A DNA stretch of 64,000 nt from Candidatus Wallbacteria bacterium. Lineage in GTDB: Bacteria > Muiribacteriota > JAQTZZ01. The DNA lies in NCBI GenBank assembly GCA_028687545.1, contig JAQTZZ010000004.1, positions 1 through 64,000 of the forward strand, in the 5' to 3' direction. Numbering within the stretch: position 1 is the first letter of the stretch; each line of letters starts with the position of its first letter. Under the pieces are notes generated by a model. It was not told the DNA's origin. It saw only the letters and a list, made by a program, of their open reading frames with translations, and did no database searches. The translations under genes were made by a program, and so were the position numbers. This document shows, in pieces, positions 21,072 through 30,128 of the stretch.

Positions 21072-22007
21072 ATGAAGAACTTCGCATTGATCGGCGCGGC
21101 TGGATACATTGCTCCCCGGCATCTGAAAGCCATCAAGGAGACAGGCAACAACCTGGTGGCAAGCACAGATCCTCATGATGCGGTGGGAGTGATGGACAGC
21201 TATTTCGAAGAAGTGGAATATTTCAGGGAATTCGAGCGTTTCGACAGGCACGCCGAGAAGCTGAAGCGTAAAGGAGGTGAACAGAGAATCCATTATGTTT
21301 CGATCTGTTCCCCGAATTATCTGCACGACGCCCATATCCGCTTTGCGCTCCGGATCGGAGCCGATGCCATCTGCGAGAAACCGATTGTGCTCAATCCCTG
21401 GAATCTCGAAGCTCTGTCGGAACTGGAGCAGGAAAGCGGCAAGAGGATCAATACCATCCTGCAGTTGAGACTGCACCCCGCGATCCGCTCGTTCAAGAGC
21501 GAAATGGAAAACTATCGCGGGAACAAGAAAGAAATTGTGCTGACTTACATTACTTCGAGAGGCAAATGGTATCTGTATTCGTGGAAAGGTGAAATGGCAA
21601 AGTCCGGAGGCCTGCCCACAAATATCGGAATTCATTTTTTTGACATGCTGATCTGGATTTTCGGCGCAGTGGAGCATTCTGAGGTGCATCTTACTGAAGA
21701 GAGAAAAGCTGCCGGTTTCCTGGAACTTGAGCGGGCCAGGGTGAAATGGTTTTTGTCAATCGACAGTAGCGATCTGCCGCATGAAGCCGCTGGAAAGCCT
21801 ACTTACCGCTCGCTGACCGTGGACGGACGGGAAATCGAATTTTCAGAAGGCTTTACAAATCTGCACACTGACAGTTACAGGGAGATCCTGAACGGAAACG
21901 GTTTCGGCGTCAGGGACGTCAAAGCCTCAGTGGACCTCGCTTATTCGATCAGGAAAGCTGTGGCGACCGGCCGTAATGACTGTTCCCATCCGTTCTATCG
22001 TCCATAA
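21072..22007 (+). CDS. Gfo/Idh/MocA oxidoreductase, WlbA/WbpB-like
   Basis: A 311-residue NAD(P)-dependent oxidoreductase: N-terminal Rossmann motif FALIGAAGYIAPRHLKAI, the diagnostic catalytic lysine in CEKPIVLNPW, and a C-terminal substrate domain with LQLRLHPAIRSFK and GGLPTNIGIHFFDMLIWIFG. The closest remembered relatives are WlbA/WbpB, which oxidise UDP-GlcNAcA at C3 on the way to diaminouronic acids. The UDP-GlcNAc 6-dehydrogenase at 49445 would supply the substrate, but the aminotransferase and acetyltransferase of that pathway are not in the window. The 3' end overlaps manC tail-to-tail by 13 bp. Confidence 0.78.
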   Translation: MKNFALIGAAGYIAPRHLKAIKETGNNLVASTDPHDAVGVMDSYFEEVEYFREFERFDRHAEKLKRKGGEQRIHYVSICSPNYLHDAHIRFALRIGADAICEKPIVLNPWNLEALSELEQESGKRINTILQLRLHPAIRSFKSEMENYRGNKKEIVLTYITSRGKWYLYSWKGEMAKSGGLPTNIGIHFFDMLIWIFGAVEHSEVHLTEERKAAGFLELERARVKWFLSIDSSDLPHEAAGKPTYRSLTVDGREIEFSEGFTNLHTDSYREILNGNGFGVRDVKASVDLAYSIRKAVATGRNDCSHPFYRP

Positions 22008-23392
22008 TCGTCTTCGATCCGCTCGATGTCGTCTTCCTTCAGATAATCGCCGACCTGCACTTCTATGATCTGCAGGTCGATTTTTCCAGGGTTCTCCATT
22101 CTGTGAAAGGATGTGGCGGGAATATAAACGCTCTCGTTAGGGGAGAGCAGGAATTCTTCCGACCCTTTTGTGACTTTCGCTGATCCGCCGACTACCACCC
22201 AATGCTCTGAGCGGTGATAATGCCGCTGCAGGGAAAGTCTCTTACCCGGATAGACCACGATCCGTTTGAGCACGAATCCAGGGTTTTCAAACAATGTGGT
22301 GGAATAGCCCCACGGCCGGTAAATCGTCCTGTGCATGATCGATTCCACATCTCCCCGGGCTTTCAGGAGCTGGCAGAGGAGCTTGACGTCCTGGCTGCGG
22401 TTTCTGGGGCAGACCAGAGTGGCGTCCTCGGAATCGACAACGATCATACCGTCAAGACCGATTCCTCCGATCAATCTCCCGGAACTAAGGAGCAGGCTGT
22501 TTTTGCAGTCGAGCTGGGCGATCTTTCCCACTGCGACATTGCCGTGTTCGTCCTTATCCGCCGACAGTTCATGGATGGCATCGAAGTCGCCGATGTCGTT
22601 CCATTTGAATTCAACCGGAATCACCACGATCAGACGGGATTTTTCCATGATCCCGTAATCGATGGAAATGTTTTCGATGGCGTTATAAGCGTCAGTGACC
22701 TCTGAAAGGTCAGCCGGATTGATGCCGCAAAGTTTTCCGTACATGTCGGGCAGGAGTTTCTGGGCTTCGGAAAGCATTGTGCTGATCTTGAAGAAAAACA
22801 TGCCGGCATTCCAGTAATAATCGCCTGAGGCTAGAAATCCTTCGGCTGTTTTCAGGTCAGGTTTTTCGCAGAAGCGCTCCACAGGGAATACGCCTTCTGC
22901 AAGCTGTGTCTGCCCGCCTTTTATATAGCCAAAGCCTGTGGCAGGGGAATCAGGGATCACCCCGAAAGTCACGATTTTTCCAGCCGCTGCAGTGCGTTCG
23001 GCGCGCTCTAAAAAGGAATTGAAGGCAGCTTCATCCCCAATCACATGATCAGCCGGCATCACAGCCACCACCTCATCCGGCCCGAATTTCGCCGAGAGAT
23101 ACAGGGCTGAGAGCAGGATGGCCGGAGCAGTATTCTTTCCCATCGGTTCGATGATCAGGTTGGAAGCGAGAGCCTTGTCGATCATTGAAAGCTGGTTGAG
23201 TATGCCGTCCCTGTGCTGATGGCTGGTGACAACATGGATTTTCGCGGCAGGTATGGAAGGCAGCAGCCTTTTTACAGTGCGCTGGATCAGGCTCAGTTCG
23301 TCGCCGAGGCTTAGCAGCTGCTTCGGATACAATTCCCGCGACAGCGGCCAGAGACGGCTGCCTGACCCTCCGGCTAAAATCAATCCGATCAT
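21995..23392 (-). CDS. manC: Mannose-1-phosphate guanylyltransferase / mannose-6-phosphate isomerase
   Basis: A 465-residue bifunctional enzyme: an N-terminal nucleotidyltransferase (ILAGGSGSRLWPLSRELYPK; VMPADHVI; FCEKPDLKTAE) to about residue 350, then a cupin-type phosphomannose isomerase domain (PGKRLSLQRHYHRSEHW). It makes GDP-mannose, which feeds gmd and fcl (51811-54041) and the GT11 fucosyltransferase (34213). It is divergent from the glycosyltransferase at 23560, with a likely promoter between. Confidence 0.93.
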   Translation of the reverse strand: MIGLILAGGSGSRLWPLSRELYPKQLLSLGDELSLIQRTVKRLLPSIPAAKIHVVTSHQHRDGILNQLSMIDKALASNLIIEPMGKNTAPAILLSALYLSAKFGPDEVVAVMPADHVIGDEAAFNSFLERAERTAAAGKIVTFGVIPDSPATGFGYIKGGQTQLAEGVFPVERFCEKPDLKTAEGFLASGDYYWNAGMFFFKISTMLSEAQKLLPDMYGKLCGINPADLSEVTDAYNAIENISIDYGIMEKSRLIVVIPVEFKWNDIGDFDAIHELSADKDEHGNVAVGKIAQLDCKNSLLLSSGRLIGGIGLDGMIVVDSEDATLVCPRNRSQDVKLLCQLLKARGDVESIMHRTIYRPWGYSTTLFENPGFVLKRIVVYPGKRLSLQRHYHRSEHWVVVGGSAKVTKGSEEFLLSPNESVYIPATSFHRMENPGKIDLQIIEVQVGDYLKEDDIERIEDDYGR

Positions 23393-23424
23393 GATTCCCC
23401 CTGGTTAGCATGCAATTTCGTAGA

Positions 23425-23453
23425 ATTATACCCCTTCCGGACTGATTATTCAC
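23425..23453 (-). promoter_or_regulatory. Possible sigma-70 promoter for manC
   Basis: On the minus strand a perfect TATAAT (23425-23430) lies 17 bases from a weak GTGAAT -35 (23448-23453). The predicted start is about 25 bases before the manC ATG at 23392, with a GGGGG ribosome-binding site between. The -35 is poor, so confidence is modest. Confidence 0.35.
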
Positions 23454-23559
23454 TATTGACAGTAAAACCAAGTTGGTGTCCACTATTGATAGATCTCTCG
23501 AACTTTGAAAGGTAATCCCGTGACAATTCAATCTCTATTCTGTTTTTCCCGGAGCAGAC

Positions 23560-24762
23560 ATGAAAATAGGAATTGACGCCTCCAACATCCGCACAGGCGG
23601 CTGTCTGACACATCTTGTGGAATTATTGAGGGCAGCGCAGCCTGAAAAATACGGTTTTGAAAAGGTAATTGTCTGGGGCGGCAGTTCAACGCTCGCCAAA
23701 CTGGAAAAACGGCCCTGGCTTGAATGTCAGTACCAGCCGGAACTCGATCGCTTTAATCTTGTAAGAAGATATTGGCAAAAATTCAAGCTGACTAAACTGC
23801 TCAACCAAGGGAAATTCGACCTTCTTTTCGCACCTGGCTGCATCTACACCGGATCTTTCAGACCATATGCGGTAATGTCCCAGAACATGCTCCCTTTCGA
23901 ATGGAAGGAATCCATGAGATATGGAATGTCTAAGGGATTGCTGCGACTCGTCATTTTTTACGTGCTGCAGCGACATACGTTCAGAAATGCTGACGGATTG
24001 ATTTTCCTGACCAGCTATGCCAATGATGTAGTGATGAAATCCATAAAATCAGTTAACGGGAAGACTGTGATTATTCCTCACGGCATTGCAGCCAGGTTCA
24101 TGATGAAACCGCGGGTTGCAAAACCGCGTGAATGTTACTCTTTTTCCACTCCATTTCGCATCCTGTATGTTTCCACAATCGATATTTACAAGCATCAGTG
24201 GTTAGTGGTCGAAGCAGTTGCAAAATTGAGAAAAGAGGGCCTGCCGGTGGTATTGGATCTTGTCGGCCCTGCCTATAAGCCGGCTTTACCCAGACTGATG
24301 AAGGCGCTCCGGACGAATGATCCGGAAAATACGATAATCCGATATCTTGGTGCCGTGAATTATGAGAATCTAGTAGAGTGTTACAAGGGGGCCGACCTGT
24401 TTGTTTTTGCCTCCACTTGTGAGAATCTGCCGATCATTCTGATGGAAGCCATGTCTGCAGGACTGCCGATTGCCTGTTCCAATCACGGGCCTATGCCTGA
24501 AGTACTGGGGGAAGCTGGAACGTATTTTGACCCCGATAATCCCTCAAGCATCGGGACAGCCATCAAGAATATGGTGGAGTCACCGGAATTGAGGATGAAA
24601 GCAGCACAGGCGGCTTATGCCAAGGCTCAAAAATTCTCCTGGGAACGCTGTGCTGCGGAAACGTTTGAATTTCTGGCAAAAGTAGCGATAGGAGGACAGC
24701 TAGAACTTCAAGCTGAACAGCGGCGCAAAAACAAAGAGACTTCACTGGACCCTATAGACTGA
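23560..24762 (+). CDS. Glycosyltransferase family 4
   Basis: A 400-residue GT-B glycosyltransferase. The N-terminal half opens with MKIGIDASNIRTGGCLTHL, and the C-terminal donor domain carries FRILYVSTIDIYKHQ, VFASTCENLPIILMEAMSAG (the conserved E-x7-E region) and CSNHGPMPEVLGEAG. It is predicted to add a sugar to the growing lipid-linked glycan at the cytoplasmic membrane. It is the only plus-strand gene in the long minus-strand glycan block and ends with an 11-bp tail-to-tail overlap with the transaldolase-like gene. The sugar donor cannot be told from sequence. Confidence 0.85.
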   Translation: MKIGIDASNIRTGGCLTHLVELLRAAQPEKYGFEKVIVWGGSSTLAKLEKRPWLECQYQPELDRFNLVRRYWQKFKLTKLLNQGKFDLLFAPGCIYTGSFRPYAVMSQNMLPFEWKESMRYGMSKGLLRLVIFYVLQRHTFRNADGLIFLTSYANDVVMKSIKSVNGKTVIIPHGIAARFMMKPRVAKPRECYSFSTPFRILYVSTIDIYKHQWLVVEAVAKLRKEGLPVVLDLVGPAYKPALPRLMKALRTNDPENTIIRYLGAVNYENLVECYKGADLFVFASTCENLPIILMEAMSAGLPIACSNHGPMPEVLGEAGTYFDPDNPSSIGTAIKNMVESPELRMKAAQAAYAKAQKFSWERCAAETFEFLAKVAIGGQLELQAEQRRKNKETSLDPID

Positions 24763-25468
24763 AACCCGCTTTCTGGGCATCGTTATAAAACAGTTTTACC
24801 GTATCCAGTGAATAATCGTTTAAATCCTTACCGATCAGCGGTAATTTCTTTAAAATATCGTTGGTGACTGTAATGATGTGGCAGCCGATTGCATCAGCCT
24901 GGAAAATGTTAAGCAGTTCGCGCGGGCTGGCCCAGATAAGTTCTGCATTAGGCAGATCCCTTAACATCTCCACTGCCGCAGCCATCAGTGAAACCGGGTC
25001 GCGTCCGGTGTCTGCAATCCGGCCGGCAAAAATTGAGACATTGGCCGGCGCGCCACCTGAAAGACACGGCACCAGATCACGCACCTGGGATAGCGGCATC
25101 ATTGCAGTGACATTCAATTTGACACCGGCGTGGCTCAGACGGCGGACCAGGTCGTAAGATGGTTCCCTGCGCGTATTAGTGATCGGGATCTTGACATAGA
25201 CGTTTTTCCCCCATCCTGCTATCTCTTTCGCCTGCCTTTCCATCTCGGAAAATTCGTCGGAAAACACTTCGAAAGAAATCGGCCGGTCTGGAATTGACTT
25301 CAGTATATCGAGGGCAAAGGCGCGATAATCCTTGATTCCGGCCTTGCACATCAAAGTCGGATTCGTGGTAAAGCCCTTGATGAACGGTTTAGCGTACATT
25401 TCCAGCATGCCGGCCTTGTCAGCGCCATCGGCAAAAATCTTTACTTTCAAATCCTCAATTTTCTTCAT
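24752..25468 (-). CDS. Transaldolase / fructose-6-phosphate aldolase-like protein in heptose cassette
   Basis: About 238 residues from the ATG at 25468, which has an AAGGAG ribosome-binding site; a longer reading to 25540 would run deep into the preceding gene. It has the transaldolase family pattern (IFADGADKAGM, KGFTTNPTLM) and the Schiff-base lysine K93 in VYVKIPITNT, and ends near FYNDAQKAGFSL. Transaldolase can form sedoheptulose 7-phosphate, the substrate of GmhA, and the gene is the last of a cassette with GmhB, GmhA, HddC and HddA. A dedicated role in heptose supply is therefore a reasonable inference. Confidence 0.75.
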   Translation of the reverse strand: MKKIEDLKVKIFADGADKAGMLEMYAKPFIKGFTTNPTLMCKAGIKDYRAFALDILKSIPDRPISFEVFSDEFSEMERQAKEIAGWGKNVYVKIPITNTRREPSYDLVRRLSHAGVKLNVTAMMPLSQVRDLVPCLSGGAPANVSIFAGRIADTGRDPVSLMAAAVEMLRDLPNAELIWASPRELLNIFQADAIGCHIITVTNDILKKLPLIGKDLNDYSLDTVKLFYNDAQKAGFSL

Positions 25469-26003
25469 TCGATTCTCCTTTCTGCTTGAAAATCCATTCC
25501 ACTGCGCTTGTGATATTACAGGCTCTGCAATCCGGCTCAACCTGTTTCAGTTCAGTATAATGATAATCAATCAAAATCGTCCTGCAGCCGGCGTTCCGCC
25601 CGGCTTCAATGTCACGCCAGCGGTCACCGATCATGAAACTTTCTTTCAGGCTGATTCCAAATTCCTGGGCTGACTTCACCAGCGACCCTGTTCTGGGTTT
25701 GCGGCATTGGCATTGATCAGAGTCATCGTGATAGCAGACCTTGAAATCATCAATCGGCAGACTTGACCGCAATTCGGCGTTTATTTTTTCCACCATCGCA
25801 CGTGTCTGCGATCCTCTCGCCACATCAGGCTGATTAGTCACAACAATCAGTTTGAACCCGGCATCGTGCAGACTCTTCAGTGCCGCCTCAACGCCGGGCA
25901 GAATCTCAAGTTCCAGAAGGTCATGCGGAGGATATGGCTTGCCGTCACGCATCAGAGCGCGGTTGATGACACCGTCGCGGTCAAGAAAAACCGCCCGCCT
26001 CAT
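25455..26003 (-). CDS. gmhB: D-glycero-D-manno-heptose 1,7-bisphosphate 7-phosphatase (HAD-IIIA)
   Basis: About 182 residues in the HAD superfamily: nucleophile motif FLDRDGVIN, motif II VTNQPDVARG, a zinc-binding stretch CYHDDSDQCQCRKP and motif IV MIGDRWRDIEAG. GmhB removes the C7 phosphate of heptose bisphosphate. I prefer the ATG at 26003, which overlaps the GmhA stop by one base; an in-frame ATG at 26021 is possible but lacks a ribosome-binding site. The 3' end overlaps the transaldolase-like start by 14 bp. Confidence 0.88.
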   Translation of the reverse strand: MRRAVFLDRDGVINRALMRDGKPYPPHDLLELEILPGVEAALKSLHDAGFKLIVVTNQPDVARGSQTRAMVEKINAELRSSLPIDDFKVCYHDDSDQCQCRKPRTGSLVKSAQEFGISLKESFMIGDRWRDIEAGRNAGCRTILIDYHYTELKQVEPDCRACNITSAVEWIFKQKGESNEEN

Positions 26004-26599
26004 CAGCGGACTGATTCCCATTTTGTAGCGGATTTTTTCAACGCAGGGTGGGACACCATCAGATGCCAGACCGCTGCTTGAAACGCTTCAGTATGAGGAG
26101 TCACTGTTTCCGGATTAACTGTTGGAATTACGACGCAGGCATCCGCAACTTTGGCAGTGTAACCACCATCGCGTCCGACAATGCCTATCACCTGCGCACC
26201 GATCTGCCTGGCATACTGTAGTGCAGTCACAAGATTCGGGCTTACATTTTTTTCCAGATTTCCGCCCCCTACGGACAGGATGCAGATCATGTCTTCTTTA
26301 TCAAGATGACTTCCCTTGAGCCATTCCACAAAGATGCTTGCCCAGCCATCATCATTGGCCCTGGCAGTCAGTTCTGAGACATTGTCAGTCGGAGCATAGG
26401 CTTCAATCGCAGTGATTTTACGGAAATCATTCACAGCGTGCGAGCAGTTGGCCGCACTGCCGCCGATTCCCAGAAAAAACAGCCGTCCTCCGCGCTCGCG
26501 CAGAGCAGCCAGCAGAGATACCATCCGTTCAATCGAACCTGCATCCAGTTTTGCTGCAATAGCTGTCAGTTCCGTCAAGTGCTGCTCTGTATAATTCAT
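26003..26599 (-). CDS. gmhA: SIS-domain phosphoheptose isomerase
   Basis: A 198-residue SIS protein with FFLGIGGSAANCSHAVNDF, ILSVGGGNLEKNVS and VIGIVGRDGGYTAKVADA. GmhA converts sedoheptulose 7-phosphate to D-glycero-D-manno-heptose 7-phosphate. The catalytic neighbourhood of the flanking genes (GmhB, HddC, HddA) supports this rather than another SIS function. It overlaps hddC by 4 bp (ATGA). Confidence 0.85.
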   Translation of the reverse strand: MNYTEQHLTELTAIAAKLDAGSIERMVSLLAALRERGGRLFFLGIGGSAANCSHAVNDFRKITAIEAYAPTDNVSELTARANDDGWASIFVEWLKGSHLDKEDMICILSVGGGNLEKNVSPNLVTALQYARQIGAQVIGIVGRDGGYTAKVADACVVIPTVNPETVTPHTEAFQAAVWHLMVSHPALKKSATKWESVR

Positions 26600-27309
26600 G
26601 ATGTTCCATGCTCCTTTTCTGAAATATGCCGGCGAGTCTCTTCCAGGCCGGCCGGCGAACCGATCTCATAAAACCTCTCGTATACTTCAAAACCGGCCAG
26701 CTGATTCTGGGACAGGAGATCCTGGTAGACTGTAACCAGATCAAACGGCTTGCCGGCAGGATAATCCGACAGAGTTGCAGCCTGCAGAACACTTACTCCA
26801 TAATCAATGTGCTTCATTTCCGGAACCCGGTTGATTTTATTATAACTCACGATCCGTCCGTTCTCAAAAACAATATTGCTATTATCCCATTGATTCATGT
26901 TCTTGAACACTGTCATCAGCCCCAGTTTTCCTTTTTCATGAAACGCTTTTTCAATTGCCTGATAATCACACTCGAGATAACAATCGCCGTACAGCATGAA
27001 AAAAGCATTTCCCAGCGAAGGCAATGCTCTCCGCAGCGCTCCGCCTGTCCCGAGAAGCTCCGGGCCGTCGAAAATACAGGTTATCCGCATGCCCAGCCGC
27101 TGGCCGTCGCCTATTTCCGCCTGAATCTGCTCTCCCAGATAGCCCAGGCAGAGAACTGCCTCAGTCAGTCCGTTCTGACGCAGAAGCTTTAATTGATGGA
27201 CAATGAACGGCAGACCTGCCACTTCGATCAATGACTTGGGCATCTGCCCTGTCAGAGGCCGCAGACGTGTCGCCAGCCCTCCTGCCAGAATTGCCACAGG
27301 CAGGCTCAT
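26596..27309 (-). CDS. hddC: D-glycero-alpha-D-manno-heptose 1-phosphate guanylyltransferase-like
   Basis: A 237-residue sugar nucleotidyltransferase: LAGGLATRLRPLTGQMPKSL (activating motif), FIVHQLKLLRQNGLTEAVLC and FFMLYGDCYLECD. The order hddA-hddC-gmhA-gmhB matches GDP-heptose cassettes, in which HddC links heptose 1-phosphate to GMP. Relatives also use UTP or CTP, so the nucleotide is inferred from context. ATGA overlaps on both sides indicate translational coupling. Confidence 0.83.
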   Translation of the reverse strand: MSLPVAILAGGLATRLRPLTGQMPKSLIEVAGLPFIVHQLKLLRQNGLTEAVLCLGYLGEQIQAEIGDGQRLGMRITCIFDGPELLGTGGALRRALPSLGNAFFMLYGDCYLECDYQAIEKAFHEKGKLGLMTVFKNMNQWDNSNIVFENGRIVSYNKINRVPEMKHIDYGVSVLQAATLSDYPAGKPFDLVTVYQDLLSQNQLAGFEVYERFYEIGSPAGLEETRRHISEKEHGTS

Positions 27310-28286
27310 GTAGTCAGCACCTTGGTTCCTTCAAAATCAAATCTGAAACGCACTTCCTCGAGCCCTGCATTGATCATGGCATGGCGCAGTTTGGCGGTGT
27401 CCTTGGCGTAGAACATCAGAAATCCGCCTCCGCCTGCGCCGATCAGCTTGCCGCCGATAGCTCCGTTCTGCAGGGCCAGAGCATACCAGTCGTTTATTTT
27501 TTGATTGGACATGGCGCCTGAGCGTTTTTTCTTGAATTCCCAGTGCACATTCATCAGCTCGGCAAAGTGCATCACATTACCGGTTTCAAGTGCGGATTTG
27601 CTCTCAAATCCAAGTTTTTTTACAAAGTGCAGGTTCTCGATCATGTCAGTGCTGGATTTTTTGCTCTGGTCGTCCTGTTCTTTCAGGATGGATGAGGCTG
27701 AGCGGGAATAACCTGTGAAAAAAAGCAGAAGGTTATCTTCAAGATCATAGAGTGTTTCCTTGCTGATGCCCAGTGGATATGACTTTACCGTACCGTCTTT
27801 CTCAAACTCAAAACAGGTAATGCCTCCGTATGAGGCTATATACTGATCCTGCTTGCCGATCGGCTCCTTGAGCAGGTCTATTTCCACATGGCAGGCCTGT
27901 TCGGCCAGCTCTTTGGGGTGGATCAGGTTCCTGCGGAAAGTGTGCAGCCCTTTAAGCAGCGCGGTTGTGAAGCTGCCTGAGGAACCAAGGCCTGTACCGG
28001 CAGGTATGTCGGCCATGCTGGTCAGCTCAAAATACTCTTTTTTGAAACCAAGCAGCTTGAGCGATTCACGGATAATGGGATGCTTGATCTCGTTTACGTC
28101 TTCAGTGTGTTCCATCTGGGAGTATTTGATTATATAGCCGGGAGGGAAGATCCTGTGCAGCGTTATGTAGACATATTTATCGATCGCGCCGGCGATCAGA
28201 AAGCCGCCGTGATTTTCATAGTAAGAGCGGAGGTCTGTACCACCTCCCCCGAAAGTTATCCGAAGCGGACTGCGGGTGATAATCAT
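27306..28286 (-). CDS. hddA: GHMP-family D-glycero-D-manno-heptose 7-phosphate kinase
   Basis: A 326-residue GHMP kinase: substrate motif RSPLRITFGGGGTDLRSYY, ATP-binding PAGTGLGSSGSFTTALLKG, and motif 3 IGGKLIGAGGGGFLMF. HddA phosphorylates heptose 7-phosphate at C1 in the alpha configuration, which leads to GDP-heptose used in S-layer and capsule glycans rather than ADP-heptose for LPS core. It overlaps neighbours by 4 bp at both ends. Confidence 0.9.
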   Translation of the reverse strand: MIITRSPLRITFGGGGTDLRSYYENHGGFLIAGAIDKYVYITLHRIFPPGYIIKYSQMEHTEDVNEIKHPIIRESLKLLGFKKEYFELTSMADIPAGTGLGSSGSFTTALLKGLHTFRRNLIHPKELAEQACHVEIDLLKEPIGKQDQYIASYGGITCFEFEKDGTVKSYPLGISKETLYDLEDNLLLFFTGYSRSASSILKEQDDQSKKSSTDMIENLHFVKKLGFESKSALETGNVMHFAELMNVHWEFKKKRSGAMSNQKINDWYALALQNGAIGGKLIGAGGGGFLMFYAKDTAKLRHAMINAGLEEVRFRFDFEGTKVLTT

Positions 28287-29260
28287 TTGAGCTTACTCCT
28301 GTATATTTCGCCAACGATAGACAGAGCCCGATAAGCGTCTTCCAGATCGCCGCAAAGCGGTTTCCCGTTAACAATCGCTGCCGTAAATGAAGCGAATTCA
28401 AGCTGCCAGGATTTATCCTCACCGGGATATTCCCAGATTGTCGTTTCCGGTGGTCCCATTTCAGGCAGCATTCTGTAAAACGACAGGCGTTCCATGCCAT
28501 AGCTGCCTCCGAGGCCTTCGATCTGCAGTTTACCAGTCCTGCCATATATTTCAAGGCAGAACATGTTTTTCCATTCAGTGCAGGACACATGCAGCCAGGC
28601 CATTTTTCCGCCTGCAGTGCGCAGGGCCATGAAGCCGTTGTCATCAACCGGCATCTCCCAGAAATAGGTTGGGGCAAAGCCTGTCACATTCTCAAAATCG
28701 CCAAGATACCACCGTGCCAAGTCTATCAGGTGGACACCCTGGTCCAGAAGCTCCCCCCCGCCGGAAATTGCCTGGTCTGAACGCCATTCCTTCTGGTAGC
28801 CGATTCTCCCGCCGTGGCCATAGCGGCCACGGACAAACATCAGTTCCCCCAGGACTTTGCTGTCGATTATTTCACGTGCTTTCTGCATGGCCGGATGGCA
28901 GCGCAGGTTGAAACCAACTTTCACTCTGGAGTCAGACTTTCGGGACAGTTCCAGAAATGGCTTCAATTCCAGGGCTGAACGTGCGGCAGGTTTTTCAACC
29001 AGCACATGCTTATGGTGTTCCAGCGCATACTGCCCTATCGGAGTCAGCCAGTCGTTTGTTGTAGACACAATTACAAGTTCAACTTCAGGATGTGCTGCCG
29101 CCTTTCTCCAGTCAGCATAAAAAGTAGAACATTTACCAAGCTGTGCAACTTTTTCTGCCCGTTTCAGATCAGTGTCAGCAGTGGCCACGATGCGATGTCC
29201 CATCAGAGATCGAGCCCTTTTTTCGCCGATCAGCCCGCAGCCGATTATCGCAATATTCAT
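28283..29260 (-). CDS. Gfo/Idh/MocA-family oxidoreductase in heptose cassette
   Basis: A 325-residue oxidoreductase with Rossmann motif IAIIGCGLIGEKRA, catalytic-type lysine in HVLVEKPAARS and a C-terminal domain with GGGELLDQGVHLIDLARWYLGDF. It differs from the WlbA-like gene at 21072. Lying between hddA and an SDR gene with tight spacing, it probably oxidises or reduces the nucleotide-linked heptose or a downstream keto-sugar. The exact position acted on is unknown. Confidence 0.8.
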   Translation of the reverse strand: MNIAIIGCGLIGEKRARSLMGHRIVATADTDLKRAEKVAQLGKCSTFYADWRKAAAHPEVELVIVSTTNDWLTPIGQYALEHHKHVLVEKPAARSALELKPFLELSRKSDSRVKVGFNLRCHPAMQKAREIIDSKVLGELMFVRGRYGHGGRIGYQKEWRSDQAISGGGELLDQGVHLIDLARWYLGDFENVTGFAPTYFWEMPVDDNGFMALRTAGGKMAWLHVSCTEWKNMFCLEIYGRTGKLQIEGLGGSYGMERLSFYRMLPEMGPPETTIWEYPGEDKSWQLEFASFTAAIVNGKPLCGDLEDAYRALSIVGEIYRSKLK

Positions 29261-29264
29261 GTTT

Positions 29265-30128
29265 TCAGCTCCATTTCAGATTGCGGTCGGTAGGCACAAT
29301 CCTGCGCAGTGTATAAACATCAGTGCGTTGCAGATCAGCAGCATGTTCCTGCAGTGTTTCCCACGGATCCCAGACCGCACTGATCAATTTTCCCGTAATG
29401 CCGTTACTTTCGGCTGAAGCAAGATAGGCGCACAGGCTAGCCCCTTTTTCCAGGGGAATGCCTCCTGTTTCTTTCTGTTTCAGAGCTTTTTTGTAAAAAG
29501 GCTCTCCCACAGCTTGCGGCCCGGCTTCCAAGACTTCTTCCAGCAGGCGGGTGTTCAGAGCTCCAGGCGCCACAGCATTGATGTCTATCCCGAAATCGCG
29601 GTACTCTTCAGCCAGAGTTTCAGTCAGACGCACTACTGCGGCTTTGGAGGCAGCATAAGCACTGATCCTTGGCAGGGGATTGGTCGCACCTCCGCCTGAC
29701 AGATTGATGATTTTGCCGGAATTATTATTTTTCAGATGAGGAAGGAAATGTTTACAGGTGAAAAATACGCCTAAAAGGTTTATTTCAATAGCCTTAACCC
29801 ATTCACCGGTATCGATCTCCTCAAGCAACCCCTTGGGTCCGTATACACCCGCATTATTCACTAAAATATCAATGCGGCCCAATTCTTTCAGGCTTTTTTC
29901 GACGATTTTTTTGACATCCAATTCAAGGGAAACGTCTGCCTGCACAGCGATCACTTTCTGGTCAGGTCCGGCAATCGCCGATAGTTCCTTGGCAGCCTGT
30001 TTGAGCTTTGACAAATCCCGGCCACAGATCACCACTGAGGCGCCTTCCTGAATGAATTCTCTGGCAACAGCCAGCCCGAATCCCTGGCTGGCGCCTGTGA
30101 TTACAGCATTGCGATTAAAAAGCCTCAT
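29265..30128 (-). CDS. Short-chain dehydrogenase/reductase
   Basis: A 287-residue classical SDR: cofactor motif ITGASQGFGLAVA, NNAG, INLSGGGA and catalytic YAASK (ISAYAASKAAV). It starts in a 4-bp overlap with the preceding dehydrogenase-like gene and ends 4 bp before the Gfo/Idh gene. Three oxidoreductases in a row (30125-31414, this one, 28283-29260) next to a complete GDP-heptose cassette suggest stepwise modification of heptose, for example oxidation and epimerisation. The substrate is inferred only. Confidence 0.82.
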   Translation of the reverse strand: MRLFNRNAVITGASQGFGLAVAREFIQEGASVVICGRDLSKLKQAAKELSAIAGPDQKVIAVQADVSLELDVKKIVEKSLKELGRIDILVNNAGVYGPKGLLEEIDTGEWVKAIEINLLGVFFTCKHFLPHLKNNNSGKIINLSGGGATNPLPRISAYAASKAAVVRLTETLAEEYRDFGIDINAVAPGALNTRLLEEVLEAGPQAVGEPFYKKALKQKETGGIPLEKGASLCAYLASAESNGITGKLISAVWDPWETLQEHAADLQRTDVYTLRRIVPTDRNLKWS